Positions 1-9,025 of a stretch of 45,600 nucleotides of DNA are shown in pieces. Origin of the DNA: Streptomyces soli (lineage in GTDB: Bacteria; Actinomycetota; Actinomycetes; Streptomycetales; Streptomycetaceae); NCBI RefSeq assembly GCF_003999195.1, contig NZ_RJVR01000135.1, positions 1 to 45,600 on the forward strand, read 5' to 3'. Every line of letters begins with the position of its first letter. The stretch's first letter is position 1. Below the pieces are notes generated by a model that saw only the letters and a list, made by a program, of their open reading frames with translations, had not been told where the DNA came from and searched no databases. The position numbers and the translations under genes are program-made.

Positions 1-913
1 CTCCGCTCAGGTCCGCGATCTTGTTCAGGATCGTGGAACGGCCCGCATGGGCCCGCTCATAGCCCTCGATCGTGGCCAGGTCGGCCTGGGACAGGTGCGG
101 CAGCCGGCCGGTGACCTCGACGGCGGTCAGCTCGCCGTAGCTGGTGATCGGCAGCTCGTCCTCCGCGGCCGCGGCCCCTTTCAGCTCGTCCCGCATCCGG
201 GTCGCGCCGGGCAGCCGCCCGATCGCACCTGCGAGCGTACGTTCGGTCTGTTGCTCCCACTGTTCGGCTTGCCGCCCGCTTGCTTCGACCGTCTCCCGCA
301 GGTGGCTCCAACCGGCACGGACCGCCGCCCCGGCCCCGGTGGATCCGGCCTGCTCCGCACGGTGGCCGCCGTTCGCAGCGGCGACCACCGCCCCAGCGCT
401 CTCCTCAAGGCTGTCGCCGAGCGTTTGCAGCAGTTCCTCGTCGTGGCGGCGGATGGAGCCGAGCAGGTCCGCGCCGGCGGCGTCGTCGGCGTCCTGGGCG
501 ATGCTTTCGCCGGCCCGGCAGGTCGCCACGGCCAAGGCGGTGACCGCATACTCCTCCTCGGCGTTCTTCAGCAGCTGGCGCTCCGCGGCCCTTCTCCGGC
601 CCCGCAACGCGCGCGCCGGCGCTGCCATGGCGACGTCGAGGGGTAGCCGGGCAACCCGGGTGGCCTGCCCGGCAAGGTGACGAGCCCCGCCGAGGGCGTC
701 CTGGAGCAGACCGTGGGGCCGCAGCTGGTTCATGTGTTCGTCGATGCTGCTGAGGTGGTCTTGGGCGTCGGCGACGTGGCGCTCCAGGATCTGCCGGTAG
801 CCCCCGGCGGGGGTGACCGCTATGTGAGCCTGGAACCTGTCGACGACCGCAGCTTGGGCGTCACGGACGTCACGCAACGCCGGAATGATCAAATCCGTGG
901 TAGTTGTCATCAT
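1..913 (-). CDS. Ferritin-like/helical protein, inverted paralogue 1 (partial)
   Basis: The frame opens at ATG 913, preceded on the minus strand by an AGGAGG-type ribosome site, and stays open for 304 codons to the window edge, so the C-terminus is missing. The product begins MMTTTTDLIIPALRDVRDAQ and aligns along its whole visible length with the protein at 2051-3067. Residues about 10-90 form a long helical segment with acidic and His positions (ILERHVADAQDHL), reminiscent of ferritin-like or DUF892-type helices. The end carries the LPITSYGELTAVEV...LSQADLATIEGYERAH segment, a short C-terminal module I have seen in many actinobacterial proteins of unknown role. Relative to its partner it has an extra 18 residues, rich in Gln and Glu, just before the LPGATRM segment. 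Function unknown; stress or storage is only a guess. Confidence 0.75.
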   Translation of the reverse strand, partial: MMTTTTDLIIPALRDVRDAQAAVVDRFQAHIAVTPAGGYRQILERHVADAQDHLSSIDEHMNQLRPHGLLQDALGGARHLAGQATRVARLPLDVAMAAPARALRGRRRAAERQLLKNAEEEYAVTALAVATCRAGESIAQDADDAAGADLLGSIRRHDEELLQTLGDSLEESAGAVVAAANGGHRAEQAGSTGAGAAVRAGWSHLRETVEASGRQAEQWEQQTERTLAGAIGRLPGATRMRDELKGAAAAEDELPITSYGELTAVEVTGRLPHLSQADLATIEGYERAHAGRSTILNKIADLSG

Positions 914-2050
914 GTGCTCCTCCTGAATGGTCCAGTGAGAAGGAGGCCGACGGCGGGCCCGGCCGCGAACTGCCGTTCGGCCGTCTGCCGGACTGTGCCT
1001 CGCAGATGTGGCATCGTGTGCGTGCTCCATGCGCCCGCCGGAACCTGCTGGGCGAGACCGTGACCGGCGCCGCCGTCTCCGTGGGCCCGGGCAGCCGCAC
1101 CGACCTTGGTCGAGCTGCCCATCCGCAACCCGGACGGGACTCCCGGCCGACGGACACCAGAATGCTGCCCGAGGCTGGTTGACGATGCCCGGGGACGCGA
1201 GATTGATCTGCGTCCGGTCACACCGACCTCTGGGGACGGTGTGGATCAAGCTCTTCCTGCTGCGCGTTCCTCGTTTTCACGCGAGCCGCGCTACCTGGTC
1301 ACCGTTGGTGTGCCTGGTGAACGAGATAACCCCAACCTACTTCGTTCGCCGAGCCCCTGGAGCCCAGCCGCGGGCCCGCGCCGGCCTGCTTCGTGCCGAT
1401 CGCCATAGTCGTGGCAGATGACACAGCGGCACTCCCGCGGTGGGCCCGCCCCCCGCGCCGCGGGCGCGTTTGTTTTCCCAGGGGGCCGGGCACCCGAAGA
1501 CAGCCCGGTCGGCGGCTGATTCCCCAGGTCGCCGACGTCTCACCTTGGGCCGGCCGTCGGCCCGGCCGAGCGCAGCGAGGCGCATGCGACGGATGACGTC
1601 ACGGGCGGTGCTTTGACTCATCCCGTTGCTGGCTCACGAAAGCCGTGCTGGATGGGCAGGACAGGGCAGCTGTTGCCTCAGTGGTGACTGTGGTCGATCG
1701 CATGCTGTGGCTGGGCCATGAGTCGGAGCATTCCCGGAACGGTGCGCTTTCACGTGGTCACTGGAAGTCCGTGGCGGAGTCCGTACTTTCACCCGTCTGG
1801 GTCAACGCCCTGGCGCCGGTCGACACGCGCGGCTGCACGGTGGCGGATGGGCAACCGGTCAGGTTCGCGGCAGCCCGAGACCAGGGAGGCGGTGGCGCCG
1901 GTCACGCTCTCGCCGAGCAGCTTCTGGTGGGTACACGGAGGATGCAAGAGGCCCATCCATGACGCACGCCGGGCGGTCAAGGGCCGGCTTGCGGCTGGGC
2001 CCGCTGATCGCTGCGGCTTCGTACTCACCCGACCAGCCAGGAGACACGTG
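914..2050. other. Intergenic region with inverted homologous arms
   Basis: No convincing gene is seen. About 985-1095 and, in inverse orientation, about 1850-1985 are related to each other (for example ctgctgggcgagaccgtgac against ctgctcggcgagagcgtgac), so the inverted duplication of the flanking genes extends into their upstream DNA. The middle, about 1200-1690, has no recognisable homologue. A minus-strand open frame at 1337-1621 starts MSQSTARDVIRRMRLAALGR, which looks like the helix-turn-helix of a transposase, but the rest is compositionally featureless, so it is at most a remnant. Confidence 0.5.
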
Positions 2051-3067
2051 ATGGCAGCGACCACGGATTTGCTCGTACCGGCGTTGCGCGATGTCCGTGA
2101 CGCCCAAGTTGCGGTCGTCGACAGGTTCCAGGCTCATATCGCCGTCGCCCCCACCGGGGAGTACCGGCGGATCCTGGAGCGCCACATCGTCGACGCCCAA
2201 GACCACGTCAACAGCATCGATGAACACGTGGAGCAGCTGCTGCCGCGCGACCCGCTCCGGGATGCCCTCGATGGGGTGCGTGACTTCGCCGTGCAGGCCA
2301 CCCGGGTTGCCCGGCTGCCCCTCGACGTTGCCATGGCGGTACCGGTCGGCGCGTTGTGGGGTTGGAGAAGGGCCCCAGAGCGCCAGCTGCTGAAGAACGC
2401 CGAGGACGAGTACGCGATCACCGCCGTGGCCGTGGCTACCTGCCGGGCCGGCGAAAGCTTCGCCCGGGAGGCGGACGATGCCGTCGGCGCGGAGCTGCTC
2501 GGCTCGATCCGCCGCCACGACGAGGAACTGCTCCAAGCGCTCGGCGGAAGCCTTGCGGAGCACGCCGCGGCGGCGGTGGCAGCCTCGGACGGCGGCCGCT
2601 CCGCGGAGCGAGTCGGCTCCACCGGGGCCGCCCAGGCGGTCCGTGCCGTGTGGAGCCGTCTGCGGGAGACGGTCGCGGGTGCGACCCGGTGGCTGCCTGG
2701 CGTGACCCGGATGTGGAGGGAGTTGAAGGGGGCTGCGGTAGCGGAGTCCGAGCTGCCGATTCCCGGCTACGGCGAGCTGACCGTCGTCGAGGTCACCGAC
2801 CGGCTGCCGCGCCTGTCCCAGGCCGACCTGGCCACGATCGAGGGCTATGAGCGCGCCCATGCGGGCCGTTTCACGCTCCTGAACAAGATCGCGGATCTGG
2901 GCGGGAGCGAGCCCTGGCCCGGTTACGACTCCATGAATGCCGAGAAAATCCATGCTCGGCTGCGCGAGGCCGACGCCGACCTCACCCGGCAGGTACTCGA
3001 CTACGAGCGTCGCCACCAAGAACGCACCATCATCACCACAGCCGCCGAACAATATCTGACCGGATGA
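2051..3067 (+). CDS. Ferritin-like/helical protein, inverted paralogue 2
   Basis: This is a 338-residue protein. ATG 2051 is chosen because AGGAG lies eight bases upstream and because the start matches the paralogue at 1-913; the frame is open further upstream but with non-coding character. The N-terminal third is helical (DAQVAVVDRFQAHI, ILERHIVDAQDHVNSIDEHV), followed by a Gly/Pro segment (LDVAMAVPVGALWGWRR) and a second helical block containing ATCRAGESFAREADDAVGAE. The C-terminus holds LPIPGYGELTVVEVTDRLPR and LSQADLATIEGYERAHAGRF. No signal peptide or clear transmembrane segment is seen. The first half resembles ferritin-like four-helix proteins, but no complete metal-site signature is visible. 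It stands alone, and the DNA after it is non-coding. Confidence 0.75.
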   Translation: MAATTDLLVPALRDVRDAQVAVVDRFQAHIAVAPTGEYRRILERHIVDAQDHVNSIDEHVEQLLPRDPLRDALDGVRDFAVQATRVARLPLDVAMAVPVGALWGWRRAPERQLLKNAEDEYAITAVAVATCRAGESFAREADDAVGAELLGSIRRHDEELLQALGGSLAEHAAAAVAASDGGRSAERVGSTGAAQAVRAVWSRLRETVAGATRWLPGVTRMWRELKGAAVAESELPIPGYGELTVVEVTDRLPRLSQADLATIEGYERAHAGRFTLLNKIADLGGSEPWPGYDSMNAEKIHARLREADADLTRQVLDYERRHQERTIITTAAEQYLTG

Positions 3068-3470
3068 GCCGTCCGGCCCCCGGCCCCCGTCATTGGGGCG
3101 CGGATGCTTCCGGCCCTCCGGCGGCGCGGAGAAAGTAGCCGATCGGGGCGCGCACTCCGTGAGGTAGAGCGGCATGAACTTGCCTGGAGTGACGGGGGAC
3201 GCCACGTTGGCCGACACGCCGGGCGGGCGGGTGTCGCAGACACGCGAGGGGAGAGCGGGCCCTCGTCCTCACTGCTCCGAACGCGGCACCGAGCGCATTC
3301 GACTGCGGCCTGCGAATCTCCCGCGCCGGTGCAGCGTCGACTTCCAGTCGGCGAGGCTGCACCAGCGCGCGGTGATCCAGCTGAGGCGTAGTGCGCACTC
3401 AACACCGCCTGCGCCAGTTCCTGACGGTTCGCAGGCCAGGGGCCGTCTGGTGATGGGGGGCACTCTCTCC
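3068..3470. other. Intergenic region without recognised genes
   Basis: The open frames here (for example 3174-3626 plus) have no recognisable protein signature and no good ribosome sites. The region is GC-rich spacer between the helical protein and the repeat structures that follow malic enzyme. Confidence 0.5.
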
Positions 3471-3552
3471 CCCAGACTCGCGTCTGGGTGGGGTGCTCCA
3501 GGCCGAAGGCTGGGGGTGCCCCACCTGCCTTCGGCCGGGGGCACCCCCCTGG
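3471..3552. repeat. Nested and interleaved inverted repeats after malic enzyme
   Basis: A perfect hairpin CCCAGAC-tcgc-GTCTGGG lies at 3471-3488. It is followed by two interleaved inverted repeats: GGCCGAAGGC (3501-3510) with GCCTTCGGCC (3527-3536), and GGGGGTGCCCC (3512-3522) with GGGGCACCCCC (within 3537-3548). Because the order is A-B-A'-B', the two stems cannot both form as simple hairpins and are alternatives or a pseudoknot. The element begins 22 bases past the stop codon of malic enzyme on its strand and most likely acts as its terminator. Similar GGGGGCACCCCC units are common in Streptomyces intergenic DNA. Confidence 0.6.
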
Positions 3553-3573
3553 CTCCGCCGGGGCCGGAAGCCA

Positions 3574-4788
3574 TCAGCGCCGGGCAACGCCCTCCGCCCG
3601 AGCGGCGGCAGCCACCGCGGCGGTGACCGCCGGGGCGACCCGCTCGTCGAACGGGCTCGGGATGATGTTGTCCGCACTCAGCTCGTCCGCCACGACCGCC
3701 GCCAGCGCCTCGGCCGCGGCCAGCTTCATGCCTTCGGTGATCCGCGAGGCCCTCACGTGCAGCGCGCCGGCGAAGATACCCGGGAAGGCGAGGACGTTGT
3801 TGATCTGGTTAGGGAAGTCGCTGCGCCCGGTGGCCACCACGGCCGCGTACTTGTGCGCGACCTCCGGGTGGATCTCGGGAGTCGGGTTGGCCATCGCGAA
3901 GATGAAGGAGCCCTCCTTCATGGTGGCCACCGCCGCCTCGGAGACCGTGCCACCCGAGACGCCGATGAACACGTCCGCGCCATCCAGCGCCTCCTCCAGC
4001 GAGCCGGTCAGGACGGCCCGGTTGGTGTAGGAGGCCAGCTCCCGCTTGACCGAGGTGAGATCCTCACGGTCGGCGTGCACCACGCCCCCGCGGTCCGTGA
4101 CCGCCACATCGCCGATCCCAGCCTCGGTCAGGATCTTGGCGATGGCCACCCCGGCCGCGCCCGCGCCCGAGATGACCGCGCGCAGTTCGCCCAGCGCACG
4201 CCCCGTCAGCCGGGCGGCGTTGCGCAGCGCGGCCAGGGTGACCACGGCGGTGCCGTGCTGGTCGTCGTGGAAGACCGGGATGTCGACCCGTTCCTGCAGC
4301 TTCCGCTCGATCTCGAAGCAGCGCGGGGCAGAGATGTCCTCCAGGTTCACCCCGCCGAAGGACGGGGCCAGCCGGACCACGGTCTCGACGATCTCGTCCA
4401 CGTCGGTGCAGGCCAGCGCAATCGGCACCGCGTCCACCCCGCCGAACTGCTTGAACAGGATCGCCTTGCCCTCCATCACCGGGAGCGACGCCTCCGGCCC
4501 GATGTCGCCGAGACCCAGCACGGCGGTACCGTCCGTGACGACCGCGACGACCTTCGACTTCCAGGTGTAGTCGTGGACGAGTGCGGGCTGCTCGGCGATG
4601 GCGGTGCAGATCTTGGCGACGCCCGGTGTGTAGGCCAGGGACAGGTCCTCGGCGTCGCGCACCGGCACGGTGGCGGACACCTCCATCTTGCCGCCACGGT
4701 GCAGCGCGAAGGCCGGGTCGATCGGGAAGTGATCCGGATCGCTGTCGCTGCTGGTATCGGTGCGGGGATTCACAATCTCCGCTGCCAC
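3574..4788 (-). CDS. Malic enzyme (malate dehydrogenase, oxaloacetate-decarboxylating)
   Basis: It converts malate to pyruvate and CO2 with reduction of NAD(P), feeding pyruvate and reducing power to metabolism in the cytosol. The 404-residue length fits the short bacterial class. The N-terminal malic domain has [12 protein letters not shown] with the catalytic Tyr, [20 protein letters not shown] with the catalytic Lys, and [11 protein letters not shown] with metal-binding Asp residues. The C-terminal Rossmann domain has [15 protein letters not shown] and then [10 protein letters not shown]. The GTG start at 4788 (VAAEIVNP) has AAAGGGG upstream; the frame extends further to 4884, but that extension has no family character. 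Cofactor preference cannot be decided by eye. Its leader contains a strong hairpin and an inverted repeat (4811-4858). Confidence 0.92.
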   Translation of the reverse strand: MAAEIVNPRTDTSSDSDPDHFPIDPAFALHRGGKMEVSATVPVRDAEDLSLAYTPGVAKICTAIAEQPALVHDYTWKSKVVAVVTDGTAVLGLGDIGPEASLPVMEGKAILFKQFGGVDAVPIALACTDVDEIVETVVRLAPSFGGVNLEDISAPRCFEIERKLQERVDIPVFHDDQHGTAVVTLAALRNAARLTGRALGELRAVISGAGAAGVAIAKILTEAGIGDVAVTDRGGVVHADREDLTSVKRELASYTNRAVLTGSLEEALDGADVFIGVSGGTVSEAAVATMKEGSFIFAMANPTPEIHPEVAHKYAAVVATGRSDFPNQINNVLAFPGIFAGALHVRASRITEGMKLAAAEALAAVVADELSADNIIPSPFDERVAPAVTAAVAAAARAEGVARR

Positions 4789-4810
4789 GGGTGACCCCTT
4801 TGTCTGGTTA

Positions 4811-4858
4811 CGGGGAGGCGTCGTCGCCTCCCCGTGAGGGTTGACAGGTGCACACCTG
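4811..4858 (-). promoter_or_regulatory. Hairpin and inverted repeat in the malic enzyme leader
   Basis: CGGGGAGGCG (4811-4820) and CGCCTCCCCG (4825-4834) form a perfect 10-bp stem with a 4-base loop, 23-46 bases upstream of the malic enzyme start. Next to it, CAGGTG-CA-CACCTG (4845-4858) is a perfect 6-bp inverted repeat typical of a small operator. The first could attenuate or stabilise the leader and the second could bind a repressor. Both roles are inferred from symmetry alone. Confidence 0.5.
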
Positions 4859-5540
4859 CACGGCTGGTCAGGCGCTGGGCGCACCGCATGCGCGCCCGCT
4901 CCCCAGGATCCGGGGTAAGCGTCCGTTCTACCGGAAAACCAAATCGGCTGACGACTCCGTTACCACGCGTGGCGGCGCCCATTCGGGTGCGGGCGAGCAG
5001 CAGGTGATCGACGCGCTGTGGGCCAGGCAGTCCGAGCTGGCCGGCGCCGTGGCCGGGCACTCGTTCTTCGCCTGCCGGGACACCTACGGGTGGGTGAAGG
5101 CCTACCTGGCCTTGCAACGGGCAAGCCGCACGCTGTCGACCTGAAGCGACAGTTGGCGGCGTTCACCTGATGGGGCTCCTGGCTGCTGCCTGCCGGGGCG
5201 GTGCCGACCGCCGGCCCGCCGCGGGGCGAACCGGCGGGTTGAAGGGGGTAGTGGGTAAGCTGCGCCAACTCCGGCTGTCGGTACGCTCCGACACGATCTT
5301 GCGCTGGCACCGCGACCTGCTCAAACGGCGGCATGCCGCGACCTGGGCACCGAGGCGGCGCGGCCGCCCGCCCACGGTCCGATCGATCCGTACCCTGGTC
5401 CTCCGCCTGGCACCACTTTGTCGTTCAGCAGTCCCATGATTGTCCCTTGGGGTGTCGGTTCGTTGCCCGCCTTCGCGGGGCGATATATGCATGTATGAGC
5501 ATTGCGGGAACGCTCGCGCGGTCACCAGGTACGAGGAGCG
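4859..5540. other. Degenerate spacer with transposase debris
   Basis: This stretch holds no intact gene. A frame at 4960-5144 (plus) reads GEQQVIDALWARQSELAGAV and ends at a stop; I do not recognise it. A transposase remnant follows (separate entry). 5440-5540 is a relatively AT-rich patch (gatatatgcatgtatgagca) with no gene, lying beyond the 3' end of the truncated SDR. Confidence 0.45.
5233..5415 (+). pseudogene. Fragment of an integrase-type (IS3/IS481-like) transposase
   Basis: The translation reads RLSVRSDTILRWHRDLLKRR and then GRPPTVRSIRTLVLRLA, the classic segment just before the DDE integrase core of these transposases, where the next residues would normally be ENPxWGYRRIHGEL. Instead the frame diverges into unrelated sequence at about 5415 and stops at 5439. 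Neither the catalytic core nor terminal repeats are present. This is a short relic of an insertion sequence. Confidence 0.7.
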
Positions 5541-5980
5541 TCAGGTGAGGGCGACCGCTCCGCCGTCCACGGTGAGGAGGGTGCCGGTGACGTAACTGGC
5601 GCGCGGGGAGGCCAGGAAGAGGATCGCCTCGGCGATCTCCTCGGGGCCGGCGAGCCGGCCGAGCGGCACCTCGGTGCCGATACGCTCGAAGGTCTCCTCA
5701 CCGATCATGCTGGTGACGTTCTCGGTGCGGGTGTGACCGGGTGCGACGGCGTTCACCCGGACCCCGCGGCCGCCGAACTCGACCGCCCAGGTGCGGGTCA
5801 GGGAATCGACCGCGGCCTTCGCCGACCCGTAGGCGGCAGTGCCGGGAATGCCACGCTGTGCGGCAATTGTCGTGACATTGACGATGCTGCCGCCACCTCG
5901 GGCCGCCATCTTCTCCGCCAGCGCTGCGGTGAGGAAGAACGGTCCCTGCACGTTCGTCTCGAACAGCTGCTGGAATCCGC
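5541..5980 (-). pseudogene. Short-chain dehydrogenase/reductase, N-terminus lost
   Basis: The minus strand encodes the C-terminal two thirds of a classical SDR. It begins near FQQLFETNVQGPFFLTAALA and continues through GSIVNVTTIAA, the catalytic YGSAKAA (Tyr-x-x-x-Lys), VRVNAVAPGHTRTEN and the family C-terminus ASYVTGTLLTVDGG. The NAD-binding TGxxxGIG region is absent. At about 5980 the sequence switches abruptly to an enoyl-CoA hydratase reading the other way. The remaining part shows no internal stop, but without the cofactor site it should be inactive. Confidence 0.85.
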
Positions 5981-6497
5981 GCAGTGGGACCGCACCGTCG
6001 CCGAGGGCCGCCGGGTCATGCAGCGCCTGGTGGACCTGGAGATGCCGATCGTCGCCGCCGTCAACGGACCGGCCTCCGTACACAGCGAGTACGCGCTGCT
6101 GGCCGACATCGTCGTGGCCGCGGACACCACCGTCTTCTCCGACTTCCCCCACCTGACCTTCGGCATCGTGCCCGGCGACGGCATCCAGATCGCTTGGGAG
6201 GAGGCCATCGGCGTCAACCGCACCCGCTACCTCACCCTCACCCAGGGCTCCTTCACCGCCGACCAGGCCGAACGGTGGGGCGCCGTCGCCGAGGTACTGC
6301 CGCTGGAGCGGGTGCTGCCCCGGGCCCAGGAACTCGCCGAGCAGCTCGCCGCCAAGCCGCAGTTGCTCACCCGCTATCTGGCCGTCACCCTGCGGCAGCG
6401 GATCAGCCGGCGCATGGCCGAAGGCACCCAGCTGGGCATGGCGCTCGAGGGCCTTACCGCCGCCGACCTCGCGTACCGAAGCGGGGACGGGGCGTGA
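5981..6497 (+). pseudogene. Enoyl-CoA hydratase/isomerase family, N-terminus lost
   Basis: The plus strand reads WDRTVAEGRRVMQRLVDLEM and PIVAAVNGPASVHSEYALLA through to the end of the family (QRISRRMAEGTQLGMALEGL). The first 80 or so residues, including the first oxyanion-hole loop, are missing because the gene is fused head-to-head with the truncated SDR at about 5980. The stop TGA at 6495-6497 overlaps the GTG start of the next gene, so the two were translationally coupled. Confidence 0.85.
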
Positions 6498-7276
6498 CCG
6501 CCGCCGACCGCTGGATCGGCGCACTGCACGAATCGTCCCAACGGCTGGGGCAGGCCGTCGCCGAACTGCCCCCCGACCGGCTCGCCGGGTCGTCGTTCGC
6601 CGAGGGCTGGAACATCGGACAGGTGCTGTCCCATCTGGGCAGCGGCGCGGAGATCTGCACCACGCTCGTGGAACGGGGCCTCAAGGGTGACGAGCGGGGC
6701 CCGGTCCGCGAGGAGCTGCTGCCGGTGTGGGAACGGTGGGACGCGATGTCCCCCGTCGAACAGCGCGCCGCGTGGCGGGAGGCCGACGAAGACCATCTGG
6801 CGCTCCTGGACTCGGTCGACGCCGGGCAACGCACGTCCCTGCGCGTCCCGTACTTCGCCGGCCTGCTCGATCTGGCCTCGTACGCCGGCTACCGGCTGTC
6901 GGAGCAGGCCGTACACGCCTGGGACGTCATGGTCGCGCTGGACGAGCGGGCGGTGCTCGCCGCACCCGACGTGGTGCTGCTCTGGGAGCGGATCGACCTG
7001 GTGGCCACCCGCTTCCGCAACGCCAACGCCCTCACCCGCCTCGCACCGCAGCGCGTCCAAGTGCAGCTCAGCGATCCCCAGCAGACCCTGCTCCTCGACA
7101 TCGACACCGAACTCCACCTCTACCCGACCCCTCCCACCGACCCCACCGCGCTCCTGACCGGCCCCGCAGAGTCGGTACTGCGGCTCATCTACGGCCGCAA
7201 CCGCCTCCAGGACCCCTTGACGGCCACCGGCTCGATCACCCTCGACGACCTGCGGACGCTCTTCCCCGGTTTTTGA
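6494..7276 (+). CDS. Mycothiol-dependent maleylpyruvate isomerase family protein
   Basis: A 260-residue protein of the DinB-like fold family found in actinobacteria, whose members use mycothiol and a metal for isomerisation or detoxification. The GTG start overlaps the hydratase stop (GTGA). The N-terminal DinB-type helices include LAGSSFAEGWNIGQVLSHLG, whose His is the usual first metal ligand, and the second block LSEQAVHAWDVMVALDE supplies the second His. The C-terminal part (TALLTGPAESVLRLIYGR and ITLDDLRTLFPGF) matches the sterol-carrier-like tail of the family. Its true substrate is unknown. It is one of the few intact genes in this scrambled stretch. Confidence 0.85.
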   Translation: MTAADRWIGALHESSQRLGQAVAELPPDRLAGSSFAEGWNIGQVLSHLGSGAEICTTLVERGLKGDERGPVREELLPVWERWDAMSPVEQRAAWREADEDHLALLDSVDAGQRTSLRVPYFAGLLDLASYAGYRLSEQAVHAWDVMVALDERAVLAAPDVVLLWERIDLVATRFRNANALTRLAPQRVQVQLSDPQQTLLLDIDTELHLYPTPPTDPTALLTGPAESVLRLIYGRNRLQDPLTATGSITLDDLRTLFPGF

Positions 7277-7373
7277 CCGAACTCCGATCAGCGTCACCGC
7301 CCACAGAGCAGCTTTCCATCCGCCGCCGGCCGTGAGCCGAGCGGATCGCCCTGACCCGAGGAACGATGAAACC

Positions 7374-7862
7374 ATGAACACTTCACCCGAAAACCCTTCA
7401 GATACCACCGCGGAAGACACCTACGACGTGATCGTGCTCGGGGCCGGTCCGGTCGGCCAGAACGCCGCCGAGCACGCACGGCAGGTCTGAGCGTCGCCGT
7501 GGTCGAGCGTGAACTGGTCGGCGGGGAGTGCTCGTACTGGGCCTGCGTGCCCAGCAAGGCACTGCTGCGGCCAGTCATCGCGGTCTCGGACACACGCCGG
7601 GTGGACGGTGCCCGCCAAGCGGTCACCGGGCCACTCGACACCGCCCGGGTCTTCGCCCGACGCGATCACTACGTCACTGACTGGGACGACTCCGGGCAGG
7701 CCAACTGGGTCAAGTCCATCGGCGCCGACCTGTTCCGCGGGCAGGGCCGGATCGACGGCCCGCGCCGGGTAAGCGTCACCTCCTCTGACGGCCGTCGCAC
7801 CCTCACCGCCCGGCACGCAGTCGCGGTAGCCACCGGCAGCCGGCCCGTGCTGCCCGACGACG
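7374..7862 (+). pseudogene. Pyridine nucleotide-disulfide oxidoreductase, frameshifted and truncated
   Basis: ATG 7374 has GAGGAA upstream. The frame reads TYDVIVLGAGPVGQNAAEHA (FAD-binding GxGxxG) and stops at TGA 7488-7490, while LSVAVVERELVGGECSYWAC VPSKALLRP continues in another frame. Restoring one G in the run near 7480 would rejoin them. The redox-active Cys pair (ECSYWAC) is present. The gene ends near ATGSRPVLPDD at about 7862, where it runs into a hairpin and an opposing truncated gene, so the NAD-binding and dimerisation domains are missing. The full protein would resemble mercuric reductase or dihydrolipoamide dehydrogenase. Confidence 0.85.
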
Positions 7863-7872
7863 ACCTGCACTC

Positions 7873-7897
7873 GAACCGGGCCTGCGAGGCCCGGTTC
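7873..7897. terminator. Perfect hairpin at the junction of two truncated genes
   Basis: GAACCGGGCCT (7873-7883), loop GCG, AGGCCCGGTTC (7887-7897) form a perfect 11-bp stem, followed on the plus strand by CCCCTT. It sits in the roughly 50-bp scar between the ends of the flavoprotein and the P450-like gene. It could be a terminator left from a lost gene or the trace of a mobile-element end. Confidence 0.55.
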
Positions 7898-7909
7898 CCC
7901 TTGTCTACT

Positions 7910-8797
7910 TTCCATCACGAACCGGTCGAGCGGGGTGAAGGCGCCGCCGTCCGCCTCGTCCGGGCGTCCCGTCATCGTCCGGGCGAACCACGACCTGACG
8001 GCCGGGTCGCCGTGTGCCGCGTCCAGCAGGGCCATGGTGTTGTACAGCGTGTTGCCGCCCCACTGACTGAACGCCAGGAAGTTGTGGAAGCACTCGAAGA
8101 CGATGTCCTCGCGGCGGAAGTTATCGCCTCCTGCGCCGTTCTGGAGCCAGTAGTGGACAAACGTCCCCTGGGGATTGGGGACGTTGCCGTCGATGACTGC
8201 CTGCACCCGGCTGTCGATCCACTCCTTGAGGCGCGGGCGCAGTGCGCGCACGCGCATGATGCTGTCGTGGACGATGTCCGAGGTCGGGTACCAGTGGCCG
8301 AGGACGTCGGTGAAGCGGGCGCCGATCTCCCGGACCTCGGCCGGGATGGCCTCGCCGGTGACGCCGAGGTGGAGGTCCCAGTAGAGGTCGAAGTAGTTCG
8401 CGTAGTACTCGTGCATCAGCGGCTTGCCTGCGTTGGCGTCGGCGAAGAGCCGGGTGAGGAAGCCGTGGACCTTGCCGGCGTACTGGGCGGCGTAGAGGTC
8501 CGGCGTGGTTGCCGAGGCGTAGATCTTCTTGCGCTCGTTGTCCGGTCCTCGCTGGTTGTAGCCCGTGATGAAGACCGTGGTGCCCTCCTTGGGGTCGGGC
8601 GCCCATCCGTCGTAGAGCATGCCCCAGAAGTGCGGCGGGGCCGCGTTCTCCTTGCTCAGGGCGAGATCGATCATGGGGAGTGTCGGCCGTTCCCCCACGT
8701 ACTCGCCGCTCGAGAGGTACGGCACCACGGCGCGCTCGATGTAGTCCGGCTCGAAGGTCGGCGGCAGCAGCCCGACCCATTCCTTCGGCGTGATCAT
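7910..8797 (-). pseudogene. Cytochrome P450-like protein, C-terminus lost
   Basis: ATG 8797 follows GGAGGG at a good distance. About 295 residues read MITPKEWVGLLPPTFEPDYI, an internal segment TTPDLYAAQYAGKVHGFLTR, then REDIVFECFHNFLAFSQWGG (I-helix-like) and FTPLDRFVME. The layout looks like a P450 up to just before the K-helix ExxR motif, but the family call is tentative. Coding similarity ends at about 7910, so the ExxR and heme-Cys regions are absent and the product would be inactive as a P450. It is divergent from the acyl-CoA dehydrogenase operon. Confidence 0.55.
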
Positions 8798-8931
8798 GTT
8801 GATTCCCTCCGATCGCCGTGACGGCGTTGGGCAGCCAAGTGGCGCTGTGGTGCGCCCGAAGCCCTGCTGCAAGGCTGGCTTGACCAGCGCTATCGGAGAA
8901 ATTGGTGCGAGGCCACTAAAATGTACCCAAA

Positions 8932-8982
8932 GGTGGTGTTCTGGGTCCAATGGCTCTCGCGTGGTCTGCTTCTAGGGTCGGA
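8932..8982 (+). promoter_or_regulatory. Conserved promoter module, copy A (acyl-CoA dehydrogenase operon)
   Basis: GTGGTGTTctg, then ggtCCAATGGCT (8944-8955), then TAGGGTCGG (from 8973). The 26-bp distance from CCAATGG to TAG is identical in copies B, C and D. TAGGGT is a plausible -10 element, with the CCAATGGCT box where a -35 element or activator site would sit. The start codon at 9026 is about 45 bases downstream. Confidence 0.7.
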
Positions 8983-9025
8983 GTCACCGACACCATCCGG
9001 TCTTCCGGAACGGAAGGAGCGGGAG

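Noticed and set aside
1337..1621. Minus-strand frame starting MSQSTARDVIRRMRLAALGR, like a transposase HTH
   Set aside because: Only the first 30 residues look protein-like; the rest is GC-rich shadow sequence, so it is mentioned only as a possible relic.
3493..4794. 433-codon plus-strand frame opposite malic enzyme
   Set aside because: It is the shadow of the malic enzyme gene caused by high GC; no protein family features.
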